Below are positions 1 to 5,347 of a DNA stretch of 5,347 bases, piece by piece. This DNA comes from Thermosulfurimonas sp. (GTDB lineage Bacteria > Desulfobacterota > Thermodesulfobacteria > Thermodesulfobacteriales > Thermodesulfobacteriaceae). The notes beneath the pieces are model-generated. The model was given only the letters and a program-made list of their open reading frames with translations, searched no databases and was not told the DNA's origin. The translations under genes and the position numbers were made by a program. The stretch is taken from positions 1 to 5,347 of the forward strand of contig WFPH01000021.1 of assembly GCA_015487645.1 (NCBI GenBank). Reading direction: 5' to 3'. Positions within the stretch are counted from its first letter, which is position 1; each line of letters starts with the position of its first letter.

Positions 1-479
1 AGGTAGTTCTGTAGTCTCAGGTTGGCTTCAAAGTGGGCGTAACCAAACCCTAGGAAAAATTTCAACAGGACCGGAAGCCAAATAAAATACCCCAGGGCTA
101 CCCCCAGCCCCACGAGAAAAAAGGACAATATTAGGATCTTTTTTCCAAAACGTCTTTCTTCAGGAAAGAGACCTGGGGAAATGTAGGCCCAGCCGTGGTA
201 AGCCAGGAAGGGGAGGGTTAGGGTCAGAGCTAGGAAAAAGGTGGCTTTCAGGGCAGCCATGATGGCTTCAGGCAGGGTGGTAAAGACCAGCTTGAGGTGA
301 GACTTTCCCATGGCCCTGGTATAGGGCCAAAGGAGAAAGGGGGTAAGCCGGGGGAAAAAATAAAAGAGGAGACACCAGAAGAAAAAAAGGACCGTCAGGC
401 ATAAAAGGAGACGTTTTCGGAGTTCGGCCAGATGAACTTCAAGAGGTAGCCGAGGAAGATCCCGATGTCGACGGAGCAT
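1..479 (-). CDS. tatC: Twin-arginine translocase subunit TatC (C-terminal part missing at window edge)
   Basis: TatC is the polytopic inner-membrane receptor that binds twin-arginine signal peptides and, with TatA/TatB, exports folded proteins. The frame stays open to the left edge, giving 159 residues of a protein that is usually about 240-260, so roughly the last three membrane segments are missing. What is seen: an N-terminal cytoplasmic motif HLAELRKRL (residues 16-24), a first hydrophobic segment at about 24-42, a periplasmic loop with the family-typical Glu (E71 in LPEAIMAALK), a second segment at about 76-98, the cytoplasmic EERR loop (107-110) that matches the signal-peptide-binding HERR of E. 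coli TatC, and a third segment at about 113-138. The ATG at 479 is preceded by AAGGAG (495-490) with a 10-nt spacer. It lies inside the tatB reading frame, giving a 41-bp overlap. No other start codon in this frame keeps the N-terminal motif. It is the third gene of the alr-tatB-tatC unit. Confidence 0.95.
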   Translation of the reverse strand, partial: MLRRHRDLPRLPLEVHLAELRKRLLLCLTVLFFFWCLLFYFFPRLTPFLLWPYTRAMGKSHLKLVFTTLPEAIMAALKATFFLALTLTLPFLAYHGWAYISPGLFPEERRFGKKILILSFFLVGLGVALGYFIWLPVLLKFFLGFGYAHFEANLRLQNY

Positions 480-702
480 TCTCAAGGGGCTCCTTTATCT
501 CTTTCTTAAGGGTGGCGATTTCTTCTTGGGCTTCTTCAATTTCGTCCAGGCCCAGTTCCTTCTTGAGTTCCTCGGTGGCTCGCCTAAATTCCACCACCAG
601 ACGGGCCAGAGCCCGGCCCATTTCCGGAAGCTTTTCCGGACCTACCACCACCAGGGCCACAATGAAGATGACCACCAGTTCGGGAAAACCGATATTAAAC
701 AT
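439..702 (-). CDS. tatB: Sec-independent translocase TatB-type subunit (TatA/TatB family)
   Basis: This 87-residue protein has the standard TatA/B layout: a very short N-terminus, one membrane helix (about residues 5-21), the hinge GPEKLP (21-26), a basic amphipathic helix (about 28-48), and a charged Glu/Lys-rich helix followed by a Ser-rich tail. The opening MFNIGFPEL, with Glu at position 8, resembles E. coli TatB (MFDIGFSEL) more than TatA, and the gene directly precedes tatC. TatB together with TatC forms the signal-peptide receptor of the Tat system in the cytoplasmic membrane. The length is short for TatB and close to TatA, so a bifunctional TatA/B role is possible. No second tatA is visible here, although one could lie elsewhere. 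The ATG at 702 has AGAGGG (717-712) 9 nt upstream and overlaps the end of alr by 8 bp. The 3' end overlaps tatC by 41 bp, so translational coupling is likely. Confidence 0.9.
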   Translation of the reverse strand: MFNIGFPELVVIFIVALVVVGPEKLPEMGRALARLVVEFRRATEELKKELGLDEIEEAQEEIATLKKEIKEPLENAPSTSGSSSATS

Positions 703-1813
703 CTCGATAAACCCTCTTAAGGCGTCTTCCCAGGGCGCACAGGATTTCGTAGCTTATGGTCCCGGCAAGCTCTGCTAGCTCATCTACCGGTACCTCCTCT
801 GCCGGACCGCCAAGCAGGATGACCTCTTCCCCGGGATGGCCTCCATCTTCGATCTCCGTGACATCCAGGGTGAGACATCGCATGGAGACTGCTCCTATGA
901 CCGGGATCCGGCGGCCTCTGAGCCAGGCAAAGCCCCGGTTGCTGAGACTCCGGGGATAACCGTCGTCGTAACCCACGGGCACCAGGGCTACCCGGCGAGG
1001 GCTATGGGCCCGATAAAGAGGGCCATAGCCCACGGATTCTCCGGCCTTGAGCTTCTTGGTTTCTACAATGCGGGCCTTAAGCGTCATGACCGGCTTAAGT
1101 TTAACACGGGCTCTGGCCCGAAAGGAGGGGTAGCTGCCGTAAAGACTGATTCCGGGACGAACCAGATTCCCCTCCGCCCCACGAAGAAAAATTATGCCCG
1201 CCGAGTTGGCCGCATGGAAATACCGGAGGGAGGGGAGCGCTTTCTGTAACGATTTTTTAATCTCCTTAAAAAGGACGAGCTGTTTATGGGTCAGCGGATC
1301 TTCCGGTTTTTCGGCACAGGCTAGGTGAGTCATGAGTCCCACTGCTTTCAACTGAGGATTTTCTTGAAGGATCTTCAGAACTTTTGGAAGATCTTCTGGC
1401 TCGAGCCCGAACCGATGCATGCCGGTATCGATCTTAAGATGGATCTCCAGGAAAACCCCTTTCCTGCGGGTGAATTCGGCCGCGGCTTCCAGCATCCTGA
1501 GAGAGGCTACAGCCGGGATTATTCTTAATTGTAGGATCTCAGGAAGCCAGTCCGGCTCAAAGCCTGAAAGGAGGATTAGGGGCAGGGCCAATCCGGCCCG
1601 TCTTAAACGAAAGGCCTCCTCGGGCTCGGAAAGCCCGAAGCCGTAAACACCTTCCTGCGAAAGGACTCGGGCCACCTCCACCAGACCGTGCCCATAAGCT
1701 TCACTTTTGATAACGGCGAGAATGGCCGTGCCTTCTGATAGGAGACCCTTGAGAGCCCTTAAGTTTTCCCTTAGGGCTGCCAGGTCGATCTCTAACCAGC
1801 GTGACCAGCGAAT
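695..1813 (-). CDS. alr: Alanine racemase (PLP-dependent), probable ATT start
   Basis: The enzyme interconverts L- and D-alanine in the cytoplasm to supply D-Ala for peptidoglycan. From the ATT at 1813 it is 372 residues, typical for Alr. Numbered from there: W-LEIDLAALRENL opens the PLP TIM barrel, the PLP lysine is K36 in VIKSEAYGHG (usually KADAYGHG), HLKIDTGMHRFG holds the lysine that is often carbamylated (K127) and R134, LVRPGISLYG is the phosphate-side motif, and the second catalytic base is Y263 in ESVGYGPLYRA. The C-terminal beta-domain has PVGYDDGYPRSL and ends with GTISYEILCALGRRL. The usual CMDQ motif reads SMRC (310-313), which is odd. Start choice: AGGAGGT (1824-1818) sits 4 nt before ATT, and a promoter match puts the transcript start near 1831. 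The frame can be extended to a TTG at 1849 (384 residues), but that codon has no Shine-Dalgarno and lies within the promoter spacer. It is the first gene of a unit with tatB and tatC. It is clearly an Alr by family; the exact start is less certain. Confidence 0.95.
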   Translation of the reverse strand: MRWSRWLEIDLAALRENLRALKGLLSEGTAILAVIKSEAYGHGLVEVARVLSQEGVYGFGLSEPEEAFRLRRAGLALPLILLSGFEPDWLPEILQLRIIPAVASLRMLEAAAEFTRRKGVFLEIHLKIDTGMHRFGLEPEDLPKVLKILQENPQLKAVGLMTHLACAEKPEDPLTHKQLVLFKEIKKSLQKALPSLRYFHAANSAGIIFLRGAEGNLVRPGISLYGSYPSFRARARVKLKPVMTLKARIVETKKLKAGESVGYGPLYRAHSPRRVALVPVGYDDGYPRSLSNRGFAWLRGRRIPVIGAVSMRCLTLDVTEIEDGGHPGEEVILLGGPAEEVPVDELAELAGTISYEILCALGRRLKRVYRDV

Positions 1814-1824
1814 GGTTACCTCCT
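1811..1824 (-). promoter_or_regulatory. Strong Shine-Dalgarno with ATT initiation codon for alr
   Basis: On the minus strand AGGAGGT (1824-1818) is followed by AACC and then ATT (1813-1811), in frame with alr. This is the strongest ribosome binding site in the window. No ATG, GTG, TTG or CTG lies in frame at a workable distance. Conserved Alr sequence (W-LEIDL) begins five residues later, as expected for the family's N-terminus. AUU initiation is known but rare; E. coli infC and pcnB are the classic cases. Confidence 0.6.
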
Positions 1825-1837
1825 CGCCTTTTACTTG

Positions 1838-1866
1838 ATTAAACCCCAAACCTTAGTTCTTGGCAA
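1838..1866 (-). promoter_or_regulatory. Predicted sigma-70 promoter for alr-tatB-tatC
   Basis: Reading the minus strand, TTGCCA (1866-1861, five of six matches to the -35 consensus) is followed by a 17-bp spacer and TTTAAT (1843-1838, five of six matches to the -10 consensus). The expected transcript start is near 1831, giving a leader of about 18 nt that begins just before the AGGAGGT ribosome binding site. It is back to back with the suf promoter. This is a pattern match only. Confidence 0.55.
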
Positions 1867-1901
1867 AAGCTTTTCAAGAATATATGCTGATACTCAAGCT
1901 C

Positions 1902-1930
1902 TTGACAGATCAGAGGATAAAGTCTATTAT
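1902..1930 (+). promoter_or_regulatory. Predicted sigma-70 promoter for the sufC-sufB-hisC-cmk unit
   Basis: TTGACA (1902-1907) is a perfect -35 match, followed by an ideal 17-bp spacer and TATTAT (1925-1930), which matches the -10 consensus at five of six positions. The expected start is near 1937, giving a leader of about 27 nt that contains the AAGGAGAG ribosome binding site. This is the best promoter match in the window. It also argues against starting sufC further upstream. A 5-bp inverted repeat, TCAAG-CT-CTTGA (1894-1905), overlaps the -35 and could be an operator. Confidence 0.75.
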
Positions 1931-1963
1931 CTAGACATAGATACTCCACAAAAGGAGAGATCA

Positions 1964-2716
1964 ATGGGCAAGGAAGCTTTGCTTGAGGTTAAGGATTTGT
2001 GGGTAGAGGTTGAGGGTAAAGAGGTCCTGAAGGGGGTCAGCCTTACTATTCCCAAAGGAGAAACGCACGCTCTTTTTGGACGAAACGGTTCAGGGAAGAC
2101 CACCCTCCTTATGACCATTATGGGCTTTCCTGCCTACAAGGTCCGGCATGGGCAGATCATCTTCAAAGGGGAGGATATTACCCATCTTCCGCCTTACGAG
2201 AGGGCCAAGCGGGGTATAGGAATCATGTTTCAGCGTCCGCCCACTATTAGAGGGGTAAAGTTGCGGGAGATGCTCAAGCTCTGTGCCAAAGAGAACGGCA
2301 TCAAGATCGAAAAACTGGCCCGGGAGTTCGGTTTTGAGAGTTTCCTCGAGAGAGATGTTAATCGCGGTTTCTCCGGAGGAGAGCTCAAAAAGAGCGAGCT
2401 CTTGCAGCTTCTCATTCAGGATCCCGAGCTGGTGCTTCTCGACGAGCCCGAGTCTGGGGTAGACATGGAAAATCTCCAGGTTATCGGGAAAATGATTCGT
2501 CGACTCCTCCAGAAGGATATCCATAGGCCTCGCACCAAAAGCGGCCTCATCATCACCCACACCGGGTTCATCTTGCAGTTTGTTCCGGCCGATCTAGGGT
2601 ACGTAATGATTGACGGGACTATTTACTGTCAGGGAAACCCTCAGGAAATATTTGAGGGTATTCAAAAACACGGCTATGAGGAGTGTATATCATGTCTGAG
2701 AAGAATAGAAGAATAG
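1964..2716 (+). CDS. sufC: SufC-type ABC ATPase of Fe-S cluster assembly (SmsC-like)
   Basis: This cytosolic ATPase drives conformational changes in the SufB/SufD scaffold during Fe-S cluster assembly; it is not a transporter. The 250 residues contain Walker A GRNGSGKTT (39-47), Q-loop Q90 in IMFQRPP, the signature FSGGELKKSELLQ (136-148), where the Lys/Ser-Glu run is SufC-like, Walker B LVLLDEPESGVD (156-167) and H-loop H199 in IITHTG. There is no membrane segment. The C-terminal tail carries a Cys-X2-Cys (C241, C244), which the well-studied E. coli SufC does not need. The ATG at 1964 has AAGGAGAG (1952-1959) upstream. The frame stays open back to a TTG at 1835, but that extension crosses the promoter and adds unconserved sequence, so it is rejected. 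The 3' end overlaps the SufB-family gene by 25 bp, which fits co-translation of a complex. The symbol sufC is by family; smsC may be the better name. Confidence 0.9.
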   Translation: MGKEALLEVKDLWVEVEGKEVLKGVSLTIPKGETHALFGRNGSGKTTLLMTIMGFPAYKVRHGQIIFKGEDITHLPPYERAKRGIGIMFQRPPTIRGVKLREMLKLCAKENGIKIEKLAREFGFESFLERDVNRGFSGGELKKSELLQLLIQDPELVLLDEPESGVDMENLQVIGKMIRRLLQKDIHRPRTKSGLIITHTGFILQFVPADLGYVMIDGTIYCQGNPQEIFEGIQKHGYEECISCLRRIEE

Positions 2717-3861
2717 AACCCAGGGTCGAGGATTTTAGGTCGGCCAAGGAAGGCCAGATTCCCCGTTCGGTGGAGGAACTCACCCCTGAGGAATGGGCTC
2801 GTTTAAAGGACGTAGGGATAGAACCCGAGGCCCCGAAGGAGGGTGAGTTTCTCCAGGCGGATGCCCGGGTGGTTCACTGTCGCAAGCTCCCCGAAGGGCT
2901 GGAGCTTCTTCCGGTAACTGAGGCCCTCAAGAAGTACGACTGGCTTGCGGATTACTGGTGGAAGGCGGTGCCGGCGGAGAAGGATCAGTACACCAAGGCT
3001 ACGGCCGAGGATCTCGATGATGGTTATTTCATCCGGGTGCTTCCTGGAACCAGAATGATCTATCCCGTTCAGACCTGTCTCTACATCCGTACACCCGATG
3101 TGGTGCAGAAGGTCCACAACATCATCATCGTGGAGGAGGATGCCGAACTCAACCTCATTACGGCCTGTACCACCCATCCTGGAGTTCGTTCCGGTTTTCA
3201 TATCGGGGTTTCCGAGTTCTACGTAAAGCGGAACGGCAAGCTCACCTTCACCATGATCCATAACTGGGCAGAGGAGATTTACGTGCGCCCGCGGACCGGA
3301 GTGATCGTAGAGGAAGGCGGAACTTACATCTCCACCTACGTGACCCTCCAGCAGGTGGCCAGCATCCAGAGCATGCCCAGTTGCCGGCTGGTAGGCCCCG
3401 GAGCCAGGGCAACTTTTGGCTCGGTGGTGGTCGCCCCCGAAGGGGCTTATTTGGACCTGGGGGCCCTCGTCTCGCTCGAGGCCCCTGGGACCAGAGCCGA
3501 AATCATTTCCCGTAGTGTAAGCACCGGCGGGGAATCCTTGGCCCGGGGGCATCTCATTGGCAAAGCCCCGGAAATCAAGGCCCACCTCGAGTGTCAGGGG
3601 CTCATGCTATCAGATAAAGGGGCCATCAAGGCCATTCCCCAGCTCGATGCTTATTACGCAAATGTGGATATGTCTCACGAGGCGGCCGTGGGCAAGATCG
3701 CTCAGGAGGAGATCGAGTACCTCATGGCCCGAGGGCTCTCTGAGGAAGAGGCTACTTCTCTCATCGTACAGGGCTTCCTGAACGTGAGGATCGAGGGGCT
3801 GCCGGCTGAACTTCAGAAGCGGATCGATCAGGCCATAGCTCTGGCCCGGGAGGGGCTCTGA
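2692..3861 (+). CDS. sufB: SufB/SufD-family Fe-S cluster assembly scaffold (single SufBD, SmsB-like)
   Basis: This is the scaffold on which Fe-S clusters are probably built, working with the SufC ATPase encoded just upstream. It has 389 residues, shorter than E. coli SufB (495) or SufD (423). An N-terminal helical region (about 1-110, including KKYDWLADYWWKAVPAEKDQYT) is followed by a beta-helix core (about 110-300) and the conserved C-terminal SufC-binding segment (about 300-380). C301 and E330 are 29 residues apart, matching the spacing of the functionally important Cys405 and Glu434 of E. coli SufB as I recall them. H329, in SHEAAVGKI, falls where SufD has its key His. One protein may thus fill both roles, probably as a homodimer (inference). 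The ATG at 2692 is preceded by GAGGAG (2678-2683) with an 8-nt spacer; an in-frame GTG at 2683 overlaps that site and is less likely. No cysteine desulfurase or sulfur carrier gene is adjacent. Whether to call it SufB, SufD or SmsB is a naming choice. Confidence 0.9.
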   Translation: MSEKNRRIEPRVEDFRSAKEGQIPRSVEELTPEEWARLKDVGIEPEAPKEGEFLQADARVVHCRKLPEGLELLPVTEALKKYDWLADYWWKAVPAEKDQYTKATAEDLDDGYFIRVLPGTRMIYPVQTCLYIRTPDVVQKVHNIIIVEEDAELNLITACTTHPGVRSGFHIGVSEFYVKRNGKLTFTMIHNWAEEIYVRPRTGVIVEEGGTYISTYVTLQQVASIQSMPSCRLVGPGARATFGSVVVAPEGAYLDLGALVSLEAPGTRAEIISRSVSTGGESLARGHLIGKAPEIKAHLECQGLMLSDKGAIKAIPQLDAYYANVDMSHEAAVGKIAQEEIEYLMARGLSEEEATSLIVQGFLNVRIEGLPAELQKRIDQAIALAREGL

Positions 3862-3865
3862 GCCC
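3853..3865 (+). promoter_or_regulatory. Small inverted repeat at the sufB stop / hisC start junction
   Basis: GGGCTC-T-GAGCCC is a perfect 6-bp inverted repeat around one base. It covers the sufB stop codon (3859-3861), ends directly before the hisC ATG, and takes in part of the G-rich ribosome binding site (GGGAGGGG, 3848-3855). In RNA it could form a 4-5 bp hairpin that is opened by ribosomes finishing sufB, coupling the two genes. No U-tract follows, so it is not a terminator. It may be chance in GC-rich sequence. Confidence 0.3.
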
Positions 3866-4948
3866 ATGCGGATCAAACCCTGGCTGGCCGGGCTTTCGCC
3901 TTATCCTCCGGGGAAGTCTTTGGAGGAGGTAAGGAGAGAGCTCGGCCTCAAAGGGCCTATCTACAAGCTGGCCTCGAACGAAAACCCTCTTGGCCCCTCT
4001 CCCCGGGCCCTTGAGGCTATTCGGGAGAACCTGGAAAAAATTCATCGTTATCCCGAGGCCTCCAACCGGGCACTGGCTGAAGCTATTGCCCGCCGCTTCG
4101 GAGTTAGTCCGGAAAACGTAGTGGTGGGTAACGGTTCCAACGAGATCATTGATCTCCTGGTGAAGGCTTTGGTTTCTCCCGGGGAGGAGATCCTCATCAG
4201 CGAGCCTTCCTTTCTCATGTACGAAAAATTGGGGATTGCTGCCGGGGCGGTCTTGAAAAGGATCCCTCTCAAGAATTACCGTCACGACCTTGAGGGCCTG
4301 CTCTCGGCCGTCACCCCTCAAACCAGGATCATATTCCTGGATCACCCTCATAATCCCACAGGAACGATCCTTTCCAGGGAAGAGATCGAAGCCTTTTTGC
4401 GTGAACTTCCCCGGGGACTCCTGGTGGTTCTAGATGAGGCCTATGGGGAATTCGTGCGCAATCCGCAGGCGGCCCGGGGAGTGGATCTCCTGCGGATGGG
4501 CTTTTCGGTGGCGGTCCTGAGGACCTTCTCCAAGGCTTATGGCCTGGCCGGTCTCAGGATTGGTTATGGCCTGATGCCGGAGAAACTAGCAAGGGTTCTT
4601 AACGCCATTCGGCAGCCTTTTAATGTGAACCTGCTGGCCCAGGTAGCGGCTAAGGCTGCTCTTGCGGACGAGGAACATCTGAAAAAGACCCGGCGTCTGA
4701 TCTGGGAGGGTCTGGATTATCTTTCAGGGGAGCTTACAAGGCTTGGATTGCGGCCTCTTTCCTCTCAGGCCAATTTTCTCTTCGTGGAATGCGGCCGGCC
4801 GGCCCGTCCCCTTTACGAAGCCCTTCTCCATAAAGGGCTTATCGTGAGGTCCATGGAGGCCTACGGGTTTCCGGAGGCTTTGAGAATTTCGGTGGGGCTT
4901 CCCGAGGAAAACCGAGCCTTAATAAAAGCTTTAAAAGAAGTTTTATGA
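3866..4948 (+). CDS. hisC: Histidinol-phosphate aminotransferase
   Basis: This cytosolic PLP enzyme transfers an amino group from glutamate to imidazole-acetol phosphate to give L-histidinol phosphate in histidine synthesis. It is 360 residues, the usual length, with a fold type I aminotransferase layout: the N-terminal KLASNENPLGPSP (34-46) typical of HisC, GNGSNEIIDLL (88-98) for the PLP phosphate, HPHNPTG (160-166) with N163, the D190-E-A-Y193 motif, the Schiff-base lysine K223 in TFSKAYGLAGLRIGYG with R231, and the C-terminal substrate-carboxylate arginine R340 in EALRISVG. The ATG at 3866 follows the SufB-family stop by 4 bp, with GGGAGGGG about 10 nt upstream. The end overlaps cmk by 4 bp (ATGA). 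No other his genes are in view, so it is separate from any his operon. HisC relatives can also act on aromatic amino acids (phenylalanine or tyrosine synthesis), and sequence alone does not exclude this. Confidence 0.93.
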   Translation: MRIKPWLAGLSPYPPGKSLEEVRRELGLKGPIYKLASNENPLGPSPRALEAIRENLEKIHRYPEASNRALAEAIARRFGVSPENVVVGNGSNEIIDLLVKALVSPGEEILISEPSFLMYEKLGIAAGAVLKRIPLKNYRHDLEGLLSAVTPQTRIIFLDHPHNPTGTILSREEIEAFLRELPRGLLVVLDEAYGEFVRNPQAARGVDLLRMGFSVAVLRTFSKAYGLAGLRIGYGLMPEKLARVLNAIRQPFNVNLLAQVAAKAALADEEHLKKTRRLIWEGLDYLSGELTRLGLRPLSSQANFLFVECGRPARPLYEALLHKGLIVRSMEAYGFPEALRISVGLPEENRALIKALKEVL

Positions 4949-5347
4949 AAGGCTATCCTAGGGTCATCACGATCGATGGTCCCGCCGGAAGCGGAAAGAC
5001 TACGGTGGCCCGCCTGCTGGCCCGCCGTCTGGGTTACGGATTGCTGGAATCCGGAAGTCTTTACCGGGCTTTTACTTGGGTTTTGCTTAAAGAGGCTCCA
5101 GATTGGCTTAAAAATCTTGATGAAAAAAGGATTGAGGCTTTTTTGAAGACTAAGCTCCCCGAGTTTCGGTTTTTTCTTGAAACCGAGGGGCTAAAAATAT
5201 TTTTCCGCGGGAAGCCTCTTTTGGAGGAGCTTCGCCATCCTGAGACTGAGGGGAAGGTTTCCGAAGTGGCGGCCCTGCCGGCGGTAAGGGCCCTGGTGAA
5301 CGAGATCCTGCGCCAGCTGGTGCAAGAAAAGCCGGCGGTGGCTGAGG
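4945..5347 (+). CDS. cmk: Cytidylate kinase (C-terminal part missing at window edge)
   Basis: The enzyme phosphorylates CMP and dCMP with ATP in the cytoplasm to recycle and supply pyrimidine nucleotides. The 134 residues seen are a little over half of a typical protein of about 220. The N-terminus VITIDGPAGSGKTT carries the P-loop (12-20). LESGSLYRA (34-42) is the CMP-binding motif, usually LDTGAMYRA or LDSGAIYR, with S36 and R41 at the expected places and Glu replacing the usual Asp at 35. The insert domain leads to LRHPETEGKVSEVAALPAVR (96-115), another Cmk hallmark. The ATG at 4945 overlaps the hisC stop in an ATGA, indicating translational coupling. No strong Shine-Dalgarno is needed or obvious beyond AAAAGAAG (4933-4940). 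The frame stays open to the right edge. In related genomes cmk often precedes ispH or rpsA, which could lie beyond the window (family knowledge, not seen). Confidence 0.95.
   Translation, partial: MKGYPRVITIDGPAGSGKTTVARLLARRLGYGLLESGSLYRAFTWVLLKEAPDWLKNLDEKRIEAFLKTKLPEFRFFLETEGLKIFFRGKPLLEELRHPETEGKVSEVAALPAVRALVNEILRQLVQEKPAVAE

Noticed and set aside
836..1249. Plus-strand open frame of 137 codons inside alr.
   Set aside because: It is antisense to conserved Alr catalytic motifs and has no ribosome binding site or recognisable domain.
1814..1849. N-terminal extension of alr from TTG at 1849 (12 extra residues).
   Set aside because: No Shine-Dalgarno at a workable distance, unconserved sequence, and the codon lies within the predicted promoter spacer upstream of the expected transcript start. 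It cannot be fully excluded.
1847..1868. Possible IscR/Rrf2-type binding site upstream of the suf promoter.
   Set aside because: One half resembles the CC-x-Y-A half-site, but the second half-site is not at the required spacing, so no call is made.
1835..1963. N-terminal extension of the SufC frame from TTG at 1835 (43 extra residues).
   Set aside because: It crosses the best promoter in the window, is unlike SufC N-termini, and the ATG at 1964 has a good ribosome binding site and begins at the family start.
2683..2691. GTG start for the SufB-family gene, three residues upstream.
   Set aside because: The GTG overlaps the GAGGAG ribosome binding site that serves the ATG at 2692.
2803..3585. 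Long minus-strand open frame of 260 codons opposite the SufB-family gene.
   Set aside because: The product is low in family-like features and is explained by codon bias of the strongly supported plus-strand gene.
3761..4351. Minus-strand open frame of 196 codons opposite sufB and hisC.
   Set aside because: It spans two well-supported genes on the other strand, and its sequence shows no recognisable motif.

Overview
The window is a compact, gene-dense stretch of a bacterial chromosome. Genes on the two strands diverge from one control region at about 1814-1963. Tight overlaps, moderate-to-high GC, many charged residues and a minimal SufC-SufB pair suggest a thermophilic anaerobe. A Thermodesulfobacteriota or deltaproteobacterial-type lineage fits best, but this is inferred from gene content and protein style, not shown by a marker gene.

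Left half, minus strand, read from about 1813 down to 1: alanine racemase (alr), a TatB-type translocase subunit, then TatC, which runs off the left edge. alr and tatB overlap by 8 bp and tatB and tatC by 41 bp, so the three look like one transcription unit. The alr start is unusual: the only well-placed Shine-Dalgarno precedes an ATT codon, and a good promoter match places the transcript start downstream of the only other candidate start (TTG at 1849).

Right half, plus strand, read from about 1937 to 5347: a SufC-type ABC ATPase, a single SufB/SufD-family scaffold, histidinol-phosphate aminotransferase (hisC) and cytidylate kinase (cmk, cut by the right edge). They are joined by a 25-bp overlap, a 4-bp gap and a 4-bp ATGA overlap, again implying one operon. 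A near-consensus sigma-70 promoter (TTGACA, 17 bp, TATTAT) lies just upstream.

The genes cover D-alanine supply for peptidoglycan, export of folded proteins, Fe-S cluster assembly, histidine synthesis and pyrimidine nucleotide metabolism. The most noteworthy part is the two-gene Fe-S system. The window holds no separate sufD, sufS, sufE or sufU, and the single scaffold has SufB-like Cys and Glu together with a His at the position of the SufD key His. This matches what has been described as a minimal, ancestral-type SUF-like system (SMS, SmsC-SmsB). It is therefore not wholly undescribed, but it is worth attention. No RNA genes, mobile elements, CRISPR arrays or clear terminators were seen, and no stretch over 300 bases lacks a gene.
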